A stretch of 64,000 nucleotides of DNA from Microplitis mediator (taxonomy: Eukaryota > Arthropoda > Insecta > Hymenoptera > Braconidae), in the NCBI RefSeq assembly GCF_029852145.1, contig NC_079971.1, positions 4,645,697 to 4,709,696 on the forward strand. The letters run 5' to 3'. Each line of letters begins with the position of its first letter. Position 1 is the stretch's first letter. This document shows, piece by piece, positions 22,229 through 34,489 of this stretch. The notes under the pieces were generated by a model. That model worked only from the letters and a program-made list of their open reading frames with translations, did not search any database and was not told where the DNA came from. Both the position numbers and the translations under genes were made by a program.

Positions 22229-23217
22229 AGGAATTACAGTTTTAAATAATAATTTTATGAAATTTATATATCAGCGTAAGTTTTACGGGTGAAAAATGTA
22301 CTTTTGAATAAATTTTTAGTAAAATCTTTGAATTATTATCTGAAACTATAATTTTTTTAGTTTTCTATTCGAAGCGCCGCGTTTTGCACCAAAAAAAAGG
22401 CGCCAAAAATTTTAAGGATCGGCAGCACTGACCGGATTTCTGGATTTTGTATTTCTAGTGACGTTTTAAATATTCATGGACTCGAATAATGAAAATTTTC
22501 CGCGAATGTTCGGTCTGTGCATTTTTCCGAAAGCCGAAAAAATCGCTGTGATGATGATCGATTAATAAATCAATAAAAATCTAAAATTCGAGACTTTGCT
22601 GAGTACGGGCGCAGCCTTTTAGGAATTACAGTTTTAAATAATAATTTTATGAAATTTATATATCAGCGTAAGTTTTACGGGTGAAAAATGAACTTTTGAC
22701 TAAATTTTTAGTAAAATCTTAAATTATTATCTGAAACTGTAATTTTTTTAGTTTTCTATTCGAAGCGCCGCGTTTTTGCACCCAAAAAAACATGAGACTG
22801 AAGTTAGCCGACGCCTATTAATTTTTGAATTTTTTTTAAACGATAAATTATTAAAATAAAAAATATTTGAAAAAATTGCACCCATAGTTTTCGAAATTTT
22901 CTACATGCGTATATTTTTATTTTTTATTTTTTCGTAATCGATTTGTTAAAAAAAAAAATCCAAAAAATATTAATTGTCTGTTAATTTCAGGTTCAAGAAA
23001 AAAGGCGCCAAAAATTTTAAAGGTCGGCAGCACTGACCGGATTTCTGGATTTTGTATTTCTAGTGACGTTTTAAATGTTTATGGACTCGAATGATGAAAA
23101 TTTTCCGCGAATGTTTGGTCTGTGCATTTTTCCGAAAGCTGAAAAAATCGCTGTGATGATGATCGATTAATAAATCGATAAAAATCTAAAATTCGAGACT
23201 TTGCTGAGTACGGCTCA
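22229..23217. repeat. Tandem duplication, ~390-bp unit, second unit interrupted by a MITE
   Basis: Unit 1 (22229-22620) and unit 2 (22621-23217) both run from AGGAATTACAGTTTTAAATA through GCGCCGCGTTTT and GGATTTCTGGATTTTGTATT to GACTTTGCTGAGTACGG. Unit 2 contains a P-family insertion at 22792-22996 that unit 1 lacks. Confidence 0.85.
22792..22996. mobile_element. P-family MITE, copy 3, with an empty-site counterpart
   Basis: Starts ATGAGACTGAAGTTAGCCGA and ends TTAATTTCAGGTTCAA, inserted in the A-run of GCACCCAAAAAAA...AAAAAAGGCGCC. The uninterrupted version GCACCAAAAAAAAGGCGCC is present in the upstream tandem unit near 22390. Confidence 0.85.
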
Positions 23218-23583
23218 GCTTTAAGCAAAAATAAATAATTCAAATTTATTTGTTAAATAATATAGATAATTAATTATTATTCGTAGACATTTGAATGCAA
23301 GAAGCTTGCCGCGATATTTATAAACTAAAAGGAGGCGAGTTGAATGGAAAATAGGTTACATTAAACGCGTAGTAATAATGCAATGCAAATCTTAGTGTTT
23401 ATATGTCTGGAGAACAATACATCAGGTTGGAGATGTTGTGCGGGTGTTTTAAAACTTAGGACGCAAAGACGCAACTACTGAGCAGGGGAAAGAGACAAAT
23501 GTATAAATATAATATAACAATGTTATGTTGTGATGTATTCCGCGGCATTGAGTATACAAAACACGCCTGCTAAGTCATTCAAG

Positions 23584-23682
23584 ATGGGCGCAGCAGTTTA
23601 TGTCTGCTTATGGTTTCTCTTATTCCTCTCGTCTCTTAAACCGTTTTCTTACGGATATGATCCACGCTTCGCTAACTATTAA
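23584..23682 (+). CDS. Possible small secreted peptide (32 residues)
   Basis: ATG after TTCAAG, then MGAAVYVCLWFLLFLSSLKP followed by FSYGYDPRFANY and a TAA. The first 20 or so residues have the shape of a signal peptide (short start, leucine-rich core, small residue near the end). GC content and word complexity are higher than in the flanks. It could instead be the first exon of an unseen transcript (a GTAAAT donor lies about 20 bp after the stop) or chance. Confidence 0.3.
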   Translation: MGAAVYVCLWFLLFLSSLKPFSYGYDPRFANY

Positions 23683-23689
23683 TTGTATT

Positions 23690-25140
23690 TTATATCAACG
23701 GTAAATATTTTAAATTACTTTTCATTTTTTAAATTAAAAATTTCAATAGAAGTTTATCGGTTATTTTTTTGACTTTTATTCGAAAGTAAGGGGACAGAAC
23801 TCGAAATTATTAGAATTAGTGTAGGAATTTATTGTGGGCATGAAATTTTGAAAAAAAAAAATTATATGAAATAATTCCTGATGTAAATTTAAAAAAAAGA
23901 GGGAAAAATTACGATTATTTTCAAATGAATCAAAAATGCGGGAAAAATTTTTTTTCGAATTTTCCTGAAAATTTAAAATAGTTTTTATTTTTTTACTATC
24001 AAATTGTTTTTAAAAAATCACGTTTCTCACTTGAATATATAAATAAATTACCATATTCGTAAAATTCCCTCAAAAATTTTTTTATTGCGACTCAATTTCA
24101 ACTAAAAATAAAAAAATGTTTCAATTTAAAATTCATCTTTCCTTAAAATATAAATGAAAAGCTAAAAGATTTACCGTAGTCGGGATCAAAAATGCATTTT
24201 TCTCAGCGTTAATATTTTTCCATTTTCCCGACATCTACACAAAAAATTTTCCATCACAAACTCACTGATAATAAATAATAAATAAATCCTTAAAAAATTT
24301 TTTTATTATTCTTATCATCTAAATGTATTTACGCATTACTAAAATGTCTTTCATGTTCGTTGTTATGATACGAAAGATATGAGACTGATAAAAAAAAATA
24401 TTTCAAAACCTAAATGATGATGAGTCTAATCTCCAACCAAGTTATCGATGATTCAATAGATTTATTAACATTATTATTATATAAAGGATATCAGGTTTTA
24501 TATCACGGCTGGCATTAAATTCGATAGCGCCAGGATACAGGACATAGATACACTTCATATATATATATATATATAGAAGATAACATGAGATACAAGAGAT
24601 GTGATGGCGGTTTTGGTTGACTGGCTGATAGTTTGCTGTATTGCGGTACTTTTTCTTGAGTTAAGAAATGAAAGAGGAGACATGCTCGTTAGTTCCACTC
24701 GCGGCTCGTTATCTTCAGTATTATATATAAAACCATGTCAAAATATTTATATATATATATCTACTGGTAATTAATCTTAATGTCATTGTGTATTTAATTA
24801 AATAAAATAATAATTTAATTAATTATCAACTTTAATATTTAAATTTATCATACTCATACACAGAGAAAAAGTATAGGGAAGTTTACTTAAATATATGAGT
24901 TGAAATTACTAAATTCATATTGTAAACTTTAAACGCTATTGGAATTGTGTAATTTTTACTATCTTGAGATTTTAATTTTTATTTATATTTTTTAACTTTT
25001 ATTATTTTTATGCCAATAAATATAAACTGCATTAGTAAAACTTGACTATATATTTAGTGAAATTTATTATCCAGTATAATAAATTTTACTGTCTTAGAAT
25101 GAAATTAAATAAAATTAAATTTTTATTAGTTTTTTAACTA
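23690..25140. other. AT-rich region without supported genes
   Basis: Contains a (TA)n run near 24560 and a 56-codon ORF at 24604-24774 that I could not support. Otherwise nothing recognised. Confidence 0.5.
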
Positions 25141-25141
25141 C

Positions 25142-25436
25142 ACTGTAAAAAATCGGGAGTGAATTCGGAATAATTACGGGCTTTATTTAAATCCGAAGTC
25201 ACTCCGTCACTCGAAATTCTGGAGTTTAAAAAAAAATCATTCTGCATACGGAGTTTGTCTTTTCAGCGAAAAGATTTCGGAGTGATCTGGTTCAATTTAC
25301 TTGGATTTGGAGTAAATATTTCTGAAAAACTCCTCTTCGAAGTAATTTTCACGAGGGGATTAAAAAAATAAAAAGTCATCCGCTTCGCATTCACTCCAGA
25401 TTTAATCCGCGTTCACTCCGAAAAATTTTTACAGTG
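25142..25436. mobile_element. CACTG-ended MITE with GGAGTGAATTCGG body
   Basis: Flanked by TA; ends CACTGTAAAAAATCGGGAGT and ACTCCGAAAAATTTTTACAGTG. Related copies occur at 31832-31963 and 36920-37500. Confidence 0.8.
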
Positions 25437-25471
25437 TATTTATTATTATTATCGTAATTATTTATGGACAT

Positions 25472-26253
25472 TAGGGTGGTCGTTAAAAATTAAATTTTCT
25501 CAGGCGCCCCATGAAAAGCTTCTTTTTAGTGAAAAAATACGGGGGGAATTTGGTTTTTTCGTTTTAAGTAAAAAGAACACGTGCCGAAGGACGATCAAAG
25601 TTCATTTTTCGATACAATCGCGGTTTTTTTTAAATATCTCATGAAATATGCAGATTAAAGGAAAAAGTCATAAGGACAATTTTGTAAGAAATTAAATTCT
25701 TAACAAAAAAGGTCATGTTCATTTTTTTAATAAAACGTGTATTTATGAAGATATTTTAAAAAAACTTTTTTTAGATCTGATGAATTGAGCGTTTTAAGGA
25801 TTACAAATTTCGAAAATAACATTTTTCTAAGTATATAGAAACTGTAACAAGCATTAATGACTGATATGTTACGAGTTACGAAGTTGTCTATATTTAAGAA
25901 AAAACGTTATTTTTAAAATTCGTTATCCTTAAAATGCCCAATTGATAAGATCTTGAAAAGTTTTTTTAAAATATCTTCATAAATACACGTTTTATTAAAA
26001 AAATGAACATGACCTTTTTTGTCAAGAATTTAATTTCCTACAAAATTGTTCTCATGACTTTTTCCTTTAATCTGCATATTTCATGAGGTATTTGAAAAAA
26101 ACCGCGATTGTATCGAAAAATGAACTTAGATCGTTCTTGGGCACGTGTTCTTTTTACTTAAACCGAAAAAACCAAATTCCCTCCGTATTTTTTCACTTAA
26201 GAGAAGCTTTTTATGGGGCGCCTGAGAAAATTTAATTTTTAACGACCACCCTA
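25472..26253. mobile_element. hAT-like foldback MITE, 782 bp
   Basis: Perfect 8-bp target duplication ATGGACAT (25464-25471 and 26254-26261). Ends TAGGGTGGTCGTTAAAAATT and its complement. Arms of about 385 bp pair nearly throughout around a short loop near 25860. No coding capacity. Confidence 0.85.
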
Positions 26254-26279
26254 ATGGACATGTGTACGATAGTGATGGG

Positions 26280-26385
26280 TCAATTTTTCATTTTAAAATC
26301 AACTTGACTTGACCGAGATTCGAACCCTGGCCTCCCGCGTGCGAACCCTTTCCTCAGTTCTGTCGGTCCAAAGTCTCTTTTGAAC
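26280..26385 (-). repeat. tRNA-derived SINE-like fragment
   Basis: On the minus strand GGTTCGAATCTC (26315-26326) is a strong B box following GGGAGGCCAGG; upstream GACAGAACTGAGG is a weak A box. It abuts the hAT-like MITE. No full cloverleaf seen. Confidence 0.3.
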
Positions 26386-26879
26386 AACAATCTCTGAACT
26401 TGCAATACATATTCGCATACGCTAACTCTCTACCAATACTTCTAACGCTACCAATTGATAATTTTATCGATCTGCTTTCGAAAAATTGCAAACTGTTTAG
26501 TAATTTATTAGTTGCTGTGCAATACTTAAGAATTGCTGTTCTAGCAATAAAAAATACGAATGAATTAGTAATAAAAGTAATAATGGACTAAGTTTTTAGA
26601 CAAACATATAGTAATAGTCAACATTTTGTGATTTTTACTATACATTTAATTAGTAAATAGTAAAAGTAATGACTATTGATTTGCATGAAAATTTTTTACT
26701 CAAGTTAAATATTATAATATTTTCGAGACTCGTTTTCTCCATGATATATTTATTCGAGAGTATTAGTTTAGTACTATCATATGTACATATATATGATATA
26801 TATGTGTCATATAAATAAAAGGAAATGAATAGTACATTGTAATTTGCGTATATGGCACACACGGGAGCAGCAAATCACG

Positions 26880-27310
26880 AGTTTAGCCTCCGACTTTGGT
26901 AACGATTACGATGTTTGTCCGTGTCCGTATAGTACTGGAGCTACTGGAGACTGGAGTAAGAGTATAAGAGTAGTGTGGAATAGGAAGGAAAGTTTACGTA
27001 GAGAGTAGAATAGACTAGAGTAGAATTGAGTTGAGTTGAGTTGAGCTGAGCTGAGTAGTAAAAGGACGTGTTGGGCGAAATGGGTGTCTGGATGGGGTGT
27101 GGGTGGTGTTGGCTCGTGGTCATGGTGGTAGTGGTCGCGGTGGTAGTGGTAGAGGCAGAGGGCTACAAGTAACAAGGGGATGAGGCCGCAATAACGTTAG
27201 TCCAACGGAGTCTGATCGAGAAACCGCAGCATCCACTTCTCGGTCAAACCGCGTCTGAACCAACTTACGGTCTCAACAGAATCTCTCTGGCCCGCGGGCT
27301 TACACAATAC
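26880..27310. promoter_or_regulatory. GC-rich, G-skewed island; possible regulatory DNA or untranslated exon
   Basis: A sharp compositional change: GAGTTGAGTTGAGCTGAGCTGAG repeats (27025-27060), then GGTGGTAGTGGTCGCGGTGG (about 27124-27143), then complex sequence with CCGCAATAACG and GGCCCGCGGGC. No long plus-strand ORF; the minus-strand ORFs are His/Pro/Ser low-complexity. It lies 1.5 kb upstream of the PPxY gene start. Confidence 0.35.
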
Positions 27311-27424
27311 TACTTCTCTATTACTTCGCTATTTAACATATCAATGAAACTTTTTTTTATATTCATTTTTAAACTAACATTTAGAAGTTTTAAATAAAAT
27401 CAGGAGGTTAATTAATTATTTATA

Positions 27425-27590
27425 TGCAGGGGAGGGTGAGGCAAAATGAGTCATCATTTTTTGATAACAAAATTTTTTTTGTAATTGTTTATCTAGTCGC
27501 TAGATCAAATATGGGGTAAGTTGGTCACCTCGAATAGTCCGACTGTTTCAAAATTTGAGCAAAAAATTTGATCTGTTTTCATTTAAAGAT

Positions 27591-27626
<36 letters not shown>

Positions 27627-28080
27627 CATTCAATTTCTTTGTAAATTTTTTAAAGAAATATTTTACAACAGAATTTAAAAATTTTTTTTGTTTAAAATTT
27701 TTTGTAATCTCTAGATAAAAATATAGGGGAAGTCGGTCACCTCAAATAGTCGGACTATTTCAAAATTTGACAGAAAAAGTTCATCTGTATTCTTTTAAAA
27801 AGATTTTTTTTTTCATTCAATTTCTTTATAAATTTTTGAAAAAAATTTTTACATCAGAATTGAAAGATTTTTTTTTTGTTGAAAATTTTTATCTAGTCTC
27901 TAGATAAAACTATGGGGTAAGTTGGTCACCTTAAACAGCCCAACTATTTTAAAATTTGACCAAAAAAATTTCATCTGTGTCCATTTAAAAATAAAATTTC
28001 TTTAAAAATTTTTGAAAAAATATTTTATACCAGAATCCAAAAATTTTTTTCTATTTTTCATAAAAAAATTACTATTACAC
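27425..28080. repeat. Three imperfect tandem units of about 190 bp
   Basis: Each unit contains TTATCTAGTCNCTAGATNAAA, then TATGGGGTAAGTTGGTCACC (or near), then CAAAATTTGA and CATTCAATTTCTTT. Unit starts are near 27470, 27700 and 27890. The first unit contains a poly-T run at 27590-27627. Confidence 0.7.
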
Positions 28081-28377
28081 TATTTTCAATTTTAGCAAAC
28101 ATGAAAAAAATTTTTTGCTAAAAAACAGTGTCTTATTTTACCTCAATCCTTGTCTACTTTTTTGTCACAGGAAGTAATTCTTCAAAGGATAAGAAGTAGA
28201 GGTATAGTGTTAGAATCCTGTGGAATACAAAGTTTGCGAGAGAGGAAGATATTGAAGAATTTGGTTAAGAGAAAGAATGAAAGACAATATAAAATAATAC
28301 AAGTAAAGACAATATATATATTATATTATATATATAAAGTTTGTAAGAGAGAGGGAATCCCGTGAGGAGAATAGTGG

Positions 28378-28856
28378 GAGTATAAATGGTATTTCTCTTT
28401 CTATATCTTATCCTCTTGCTCATGCTCACAGTTTTACTAGCTCTCTAGCTGCACTGTCGGCTTATCTTGGGACTTTATGTATATTACGATGCCCAAGGCA
28501 GAGACACGAGCAGTTGAACGTTGGCTAACTAGCCGAGAAGTCGCGAAGGAAAGAGCCCACGAGGCTCAGTCAGCTTCTTTTTGCACAGACACTTGCTAAT
28601 TTCGTTAATCATTACTAATATTATTCATTAATTGTTAATTATTTACTGCAAATAATTAAACATTCAAAATAAGAAAACAGTAATGAATTTTTATCCAGTG
28701 ATTAAAATGAATAATCCAAGAACTTTATAAGAAATACTCCAATTGTTAATTAAAATGCCCAGTGTAGTGTTAATTAATAAAATTGTGAATACAAATTACC
28801 TTTTTTAATAAATAAATAATTTTAAATATAAATAGATATTTTTTGAAAATTTTAAA
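28378..28856 (+). promoter_or_regulatory. Candidate promoter and 5' UTR of the PPxY membrane gene
   Basis: TATAAATGG at 28381 and initiator-like CTCAGTCAG at 28564-28572, in a more complex stretch (28440-28600) than its surroundings, 285-480 bp before the ATG. The start site cannot be fixed from sequence alone. Confidence 0.3.
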
Positions 28857-31800
28857 ATGTTTTTTGTGGCTTCGTCGTGTCTAATTTTTGTAATTACGAT
28901 ACTCATTACAACGATACCGGCTATTTTTACGTCACCTAATCCAGGTAAAAAAAATTTTTTTTTTTCATTTAATTAATGGAACTTTTTTTGTCATTACAAA
29001 ATATCTACTTGACATCAAATTATAAATTTTTTTCAATTACTTTTACTATCATTTTTTTTTTCTTCCCGTTACTATTTATAGATAATCTTTATATCTTAAT
29101 ATATATGATTATTTATCAAGCCCACTTGTTTATCATCACTCAATCATTAATTGATACCCATCGGTATTTTATTATAGAAACAGTTGATTGATTTTAAATG
29201 TTATCTAAATAAAAAATATAAAAAAATATCCAAGACCTTAGACCTCAATAATTCAACATACGATTTCGCGCCAGTTTCATTGCGTTGTCGCGTGATTTAA
29301 ATTTATTGTTCATTACAGAAACATTTAATTTATCTACAATTATTAAATTTGAAATTTTATTTTTAAATTTTTAAATTATTATCTTTATTTAAAACATCAT
29401 TTTTTTTCCGCAGATATTAATAATTTTGGAAATCCTCTTAACCTTCTTTGACACTCGAGTGCACTTGATTTCGACGTACCAATCAATATATTTTAAATTT
29501 ATTAAAAATATCTGATGCAGCTAAAAATATATTTTTTTTATTTTAATAATTTAATTAATTAATTAATTTTTATAAAGTTGATTAATGAATTGATTTATTG
29601 CGTTATCGACTGACAAATTAATTCGTCGAACGCACACGCGATAATATATAAATCGTAATTATATATATATATAATTGTGTTTAATGTCTTCGCGGGAGAT
29701 TTCCGACGCGACTCGTGTTATTTATCACGCACGCGCTACTTCATACAATACAAAGTATTATATTTTACGTTTTATTTTATTTTATTCACCCTATTAATTA
29801 GACACTAGTGAATAAGAATGAGAAAAAAAAATAATAATAATAAGTAAAGAAGCTTAACGAGAGCTTGTCAATTAAAAGTTAATCAGCTTTATTAAAATGT
29901 CAACTATTCAAAAATTATTTTTATTTTTATTAGCAATATCTCATAAAATAAATAAGATAAATAAATATATCAGCTGGGTATTAAAAATTTTATTTTATTT
30001 CCTACAATTTTTGCCTCTAACGAAAAATTTAAAGGTGTCTTTAAATATTTAATTTTTTTTTAAATTCAAATTATGACATACGTCAAACTGCTCCATTTTT
30101 CTTTAATTAGTGGTCTTGTGTTTTAAAAAAAAAAATTTTGGAAATGACGACTATTAATAATCAGCGTAAAAAAATTTTTTATTAAGAAGTTTTGTTTACT
30201 GAAATTAAAAAAAAAATAATAGAACAAGTAGCCCACATATTAGAGCACAAAAATTGTCGAAATTTTTTTTTATTTACATTTTTTTAATATTTTAAAGATT
30301 AACATCGCCAAGTTATTACTCGTGGTTTGCCAACACGATATTTCCTTGCCAGAATGGCGTTTTTAGACGATTGACAAATGAAAATAAAAGAAAATAGTGA
30401 AAAAATAAAAATATAGCAACAAAAAGAGAGAATAATGTTAGTGATAAAAATAGAAATAAAAAATAAAATTGACAAGAAATAAAAATAAAAAGAGCGCAAG
30501 TTCGTGACGAATCTCACGGGCATGAGTACGATCGCTCTTGTTACTCCTCGTTCTTGTTCTTGAAGGTAAATCCACGTAGCAAATCCCTAACTCGCTATTC
30601 TCAAAAGGGCCTTTTTTATTTTACAAAAAGTCTTTAAAAAACCGCAGTCACGAATTTGTAAATTTTATTTTTTCTGTTTCATTTCTTCTTATATCCAAAG
30701 AATTTTAAATATCATATTTTATTTTTCTTCCTTTTAAAATAAACTCATTCTTATCCATCTCTTCTCCTTCTTCTTCTTTTTCTTCAGCTTCAACTCAGCA
30801 CCTCGAGCTTTTTCTCCAACTTATAAAGCTTTCCTCAAAGACTTTTTTCCCACTCGATCCTTATTCTTCTTAATTTTTTTATATTTCTTCTTACATCCTC
30901 TTCTCTTTAAACGTGTGATCGATTCGTTTCGCTTAATTGTCCACCGGTATCCGTTAACGACGCCGTTTTATACGTAACTTTGGCGACAAGCCAGCGTTTT
31001 CCTTAATGTAGGTCGTTGGTTATTGTGTAGAATTTTATCGCGATAAAAAATAAACCAACACCAAATTTTAAAAAAAATTAGATAACTAAATACTCGAAGT
31101 TAACCGCGGCGGTGACTGATAAAATTCCCGCACTTATTAATCCATTGAGTTGTCACTTAGTTTTATTTCCTGTGCTTAATTTTCCTTCACTACTCAGAAA
31201 AAAAAGAATTTCTTGACGCAAAAAATTTTTATTCGCCCCAAGAAAATTTTTTCATTATGAATTAAAAACAAAATTTTGTTGAGCCAAGAAATTATTTTCT
31301 TCTGTGTACTAAATTTGAACCAAACGTTTTATCAGCTCAAGCTTTTGCTGGGAAAATTAAAAAAAAATCTAAATTAAATTATTACTTCTTTATCTTCATC
31401 CTTTTATGAGAAGATCACAGTCCATGTAAGTCTCTGTAGATACAATAACTATACATAGTACTCTCATTTTTTCTTGTCTATTATACACAGTGTACTTGGT
31501 ATTTCATCTAAGGCCGAGTATGTTACCACAAAGCTGAGAGACACTTCCATAGTCAGTATATCAAGGAGCACTCGAGTCTTTTCTTTATTCAATGTCTCCT
31601 TACATTACTTTTCAGCTGCTTGCTTGTCATCGTCATCGACACTTGTTAATTTTTATGTCTTTAGTTTAAAAAAAGAAAAAAAAAATTACATATACATATA
31701 AACCTAATTACTCAAAAGTGATGACACGAATTTTAAAATATAATATTTGAATTTAAATTTATCATGTGGAAATATTCATATTAATTATTTTACGCGAACA

Positions 31801-34436
31801 GGTGGTCAAAAATGTGTTCATATTACACACGCACTATAAAAAATTGCGAATTTAATTAAAATCCAGATCACTCCGAAATTTACTCCGAACGCGAAGTAAT
31901 TTTTCCAAAGCCCGGGAACTCTAATAAATTCGAATTTAAATAAAATCCCGACTTTTTTCAGTGTAAATACTTTGGGTTTAATGAATTAATTATTTAAAAA
32001 TTTATTGCATGACAGATTGACGTTCCATATCTGCTTTACCTCGAGTGCCATTGTGCGATGGCCTTATTTTCAATTTAAAATAAAAATAGTTGTAGTAAAA
32101 CAAAGACAATTATTGTATCGGGAATCGAGGTAAACAATATACAAGGAAGTGTGTTAACATGCTATTTTTATAATTTGTTTACTAGTAAATGATTTCATAG
32201 CTGATCAATTGAGAAAATAATTCCATTCAAAATTCCCGTAAATTATTTATACAATTTTTTTTTTTTTTTTTTCAAATAATTTAAAATAAATTTCCATAAT
32301 TTACTCGATTTCATTAGAAATTATTTACAAAACAAAAAAATGAACAACAGCGAATAATATTTTTCACTTTCAAAAATTTGAAAAATATTCAAATAAATAT
32401 CCAAAGTATCCTTAACACCATTAAAAATTTAACATAATAAACAACACGTCTCTTATATATGAATCCCGCATAATTCTTATCATGCATTACACATAATGTA
32501 AATTAATATTTAAAACGTAAATAATAATTATGCAACCGTCAAGGTTGAAGACTAGACCTAATCTTTCGCCTTTCTCAGGTGATACTGTTAGCTAATTTTA
32601 TGTAATGTTTTACAACAAAAAACAATCTAACGACAACAACAACAACAAACTGAAAAACAAATCATGATCATAATAATAATTATAAAGATGTTAATATAAA
32701 CGTTTGTTGTTGATCTCCGTGAGAAAACACACTCGGATATTCAACTCGCAATTATTTACATCTGGAAAGATCCGGGTCAGCTTTTATCATGTACATACAA
32801 TATATATATATTAACTTGTCTTGATATCAATTCATATATACATATATATCTGACACAATGTTTGCGACAAAATTTGTTCATATGTCTCTTGTCTGCATGG
32901 AACCAGTTACAGTCTGCATATAGGGTTTGACAAAAGTCGATTCCCACTTTACATATACCGTCATATATGTATATTGTATATGATATATTTGATGTATAAT
33001 ATATATATATATGTATGTATGTGGTAGTCTGGTTGATCGCGTTTGTCTCCAGAAATAGATGTTGGTTATAAGGGTATATTTCGGGCAAATAATACAATAT
33101 CTATCGTACATATGTCACACATGTACTTCATCTATTCAATGTCTATTTATATATACATGTATAACAGAACCCGGGGCAAAATGAGATATATTTTTGGTAA
33201 ATGTCCGAGAAAATGAGACACCATTTTTTGAGACGAGGAAATTGTTTTTTTATTTTATTTTATTTGAAAATACTCTGCTACAGTTTGTAGAAAAATGGGG
33301 CATGATGATCAGTCGGGACAGTTAGGCCTATTTTTTAATTTTTTGTATTTACAATTCAGAATCAGCATCTACACTGTAAAAAATCACCGGGGTAATCCAA
33401 GAGGTGTAGGTGTTAAAATTGACGGTGTTAAATTTCAACACCGAAAGCGGTGTAAAAATAACGCCGTCGCCGGTGTAAATATTCTGTACCGGTGTTCAAA
33501 AAAATTCTCCGGTATTAAAATAACACCACTGCCGGTGTAAATATTCTAGACCGGTGTAAAAATAACGCCACCGCCGGTGTAAATATTCTGTACCGGTGTT
33601 AAAATATTTTACTTTGTGAATATTTTTACTTACTCAATCACTATACTAGTTAATAAATAAAATTCTTTATTAATTTTCATAATGAACTGACATTTTTTGT
33701 GTTTTATAATCTTTAAAATTAATACTCCAAGCGGACGCAGTTTACCCAGCTTTTACACCGGTATTACTCCGCTTTTACACCGATATTACTCCGTTTTTAC
33801 ACCATTTATCCTGCTTTTATACCGATTTTACTCCGCTTTTACACCGGTTACCCTGATTTAACACCGGTATTTTTAACACCGTTGAATTACTCCTTCTACA
33901 CCGGTGTAATTTTATTTTAACACCGGGCGGAGTTAAAATGAGTCCATTTTTAACACCGCTCTTTTTACAGTGTAGTTTTTAATAAAAACATTTAAGGAAC
34001 GAATAAAAAATTTCTTTTTCAATGGAAACTAAAAATGAGACTGAGACGAAATGGGCCGATAAAAAAAAATTTGAAATTTCCCGCTCTGTGCACTGATCAA
34101 TTTGCCCCATATTTTTCTATGAACTATAACAGAATTTTTAAACAATAAAAAAATTTTTCTTTGTCTTTCGAAAAGTGTAATTTTACCCGGAGTTCCCTTA
34201 TATGTACATATATATTAAACTTACTCATACATACACATATATTTATATAGATACTGAGACTTTGATCACTGATGATTGGTATGTCTAAATTATTAACATA
34301 AATGATGATTAGTAATCTAGCAGCGTTGATCGCATCATAAGTTTTTTTTATTTTAAACCGTGTGACTTTTATACCTTCCACTACGACTCGCAAGATATAT
34401 ATAATGCGTATATAAGATTAAATATTAAATGTAAAA

Positions 34437-34489
<53 letters not shown>

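Noticed and set aside
24604..24774. 56-codon ORF starting MAVLVDWLIVCCIAVLFLEL
   Set aside because: Signal-anchor-like start, but the end runs into TA repeats and no splice context supports it; weaker than the ORF at 23584.
26906..27175. Two overlapping minus-strand ORFs in the GC-rich island
   Set aside because: His/Pro/Ser low-complexity products of simple repeats, overlapping in two frames.
28150..28365. 71-codon plus-strand ORF upstream of the PPxY gene
   Set aside because: Lys/Arg-rich with no ATG at its start, ending in TATA repeats; no link to the downstream exon in frame.
32777..33111. Overlapping minus-strand ORFs rich in YIYIYI
   Set aside because: Translation of TATA-type microsatellite sequence in two frames.
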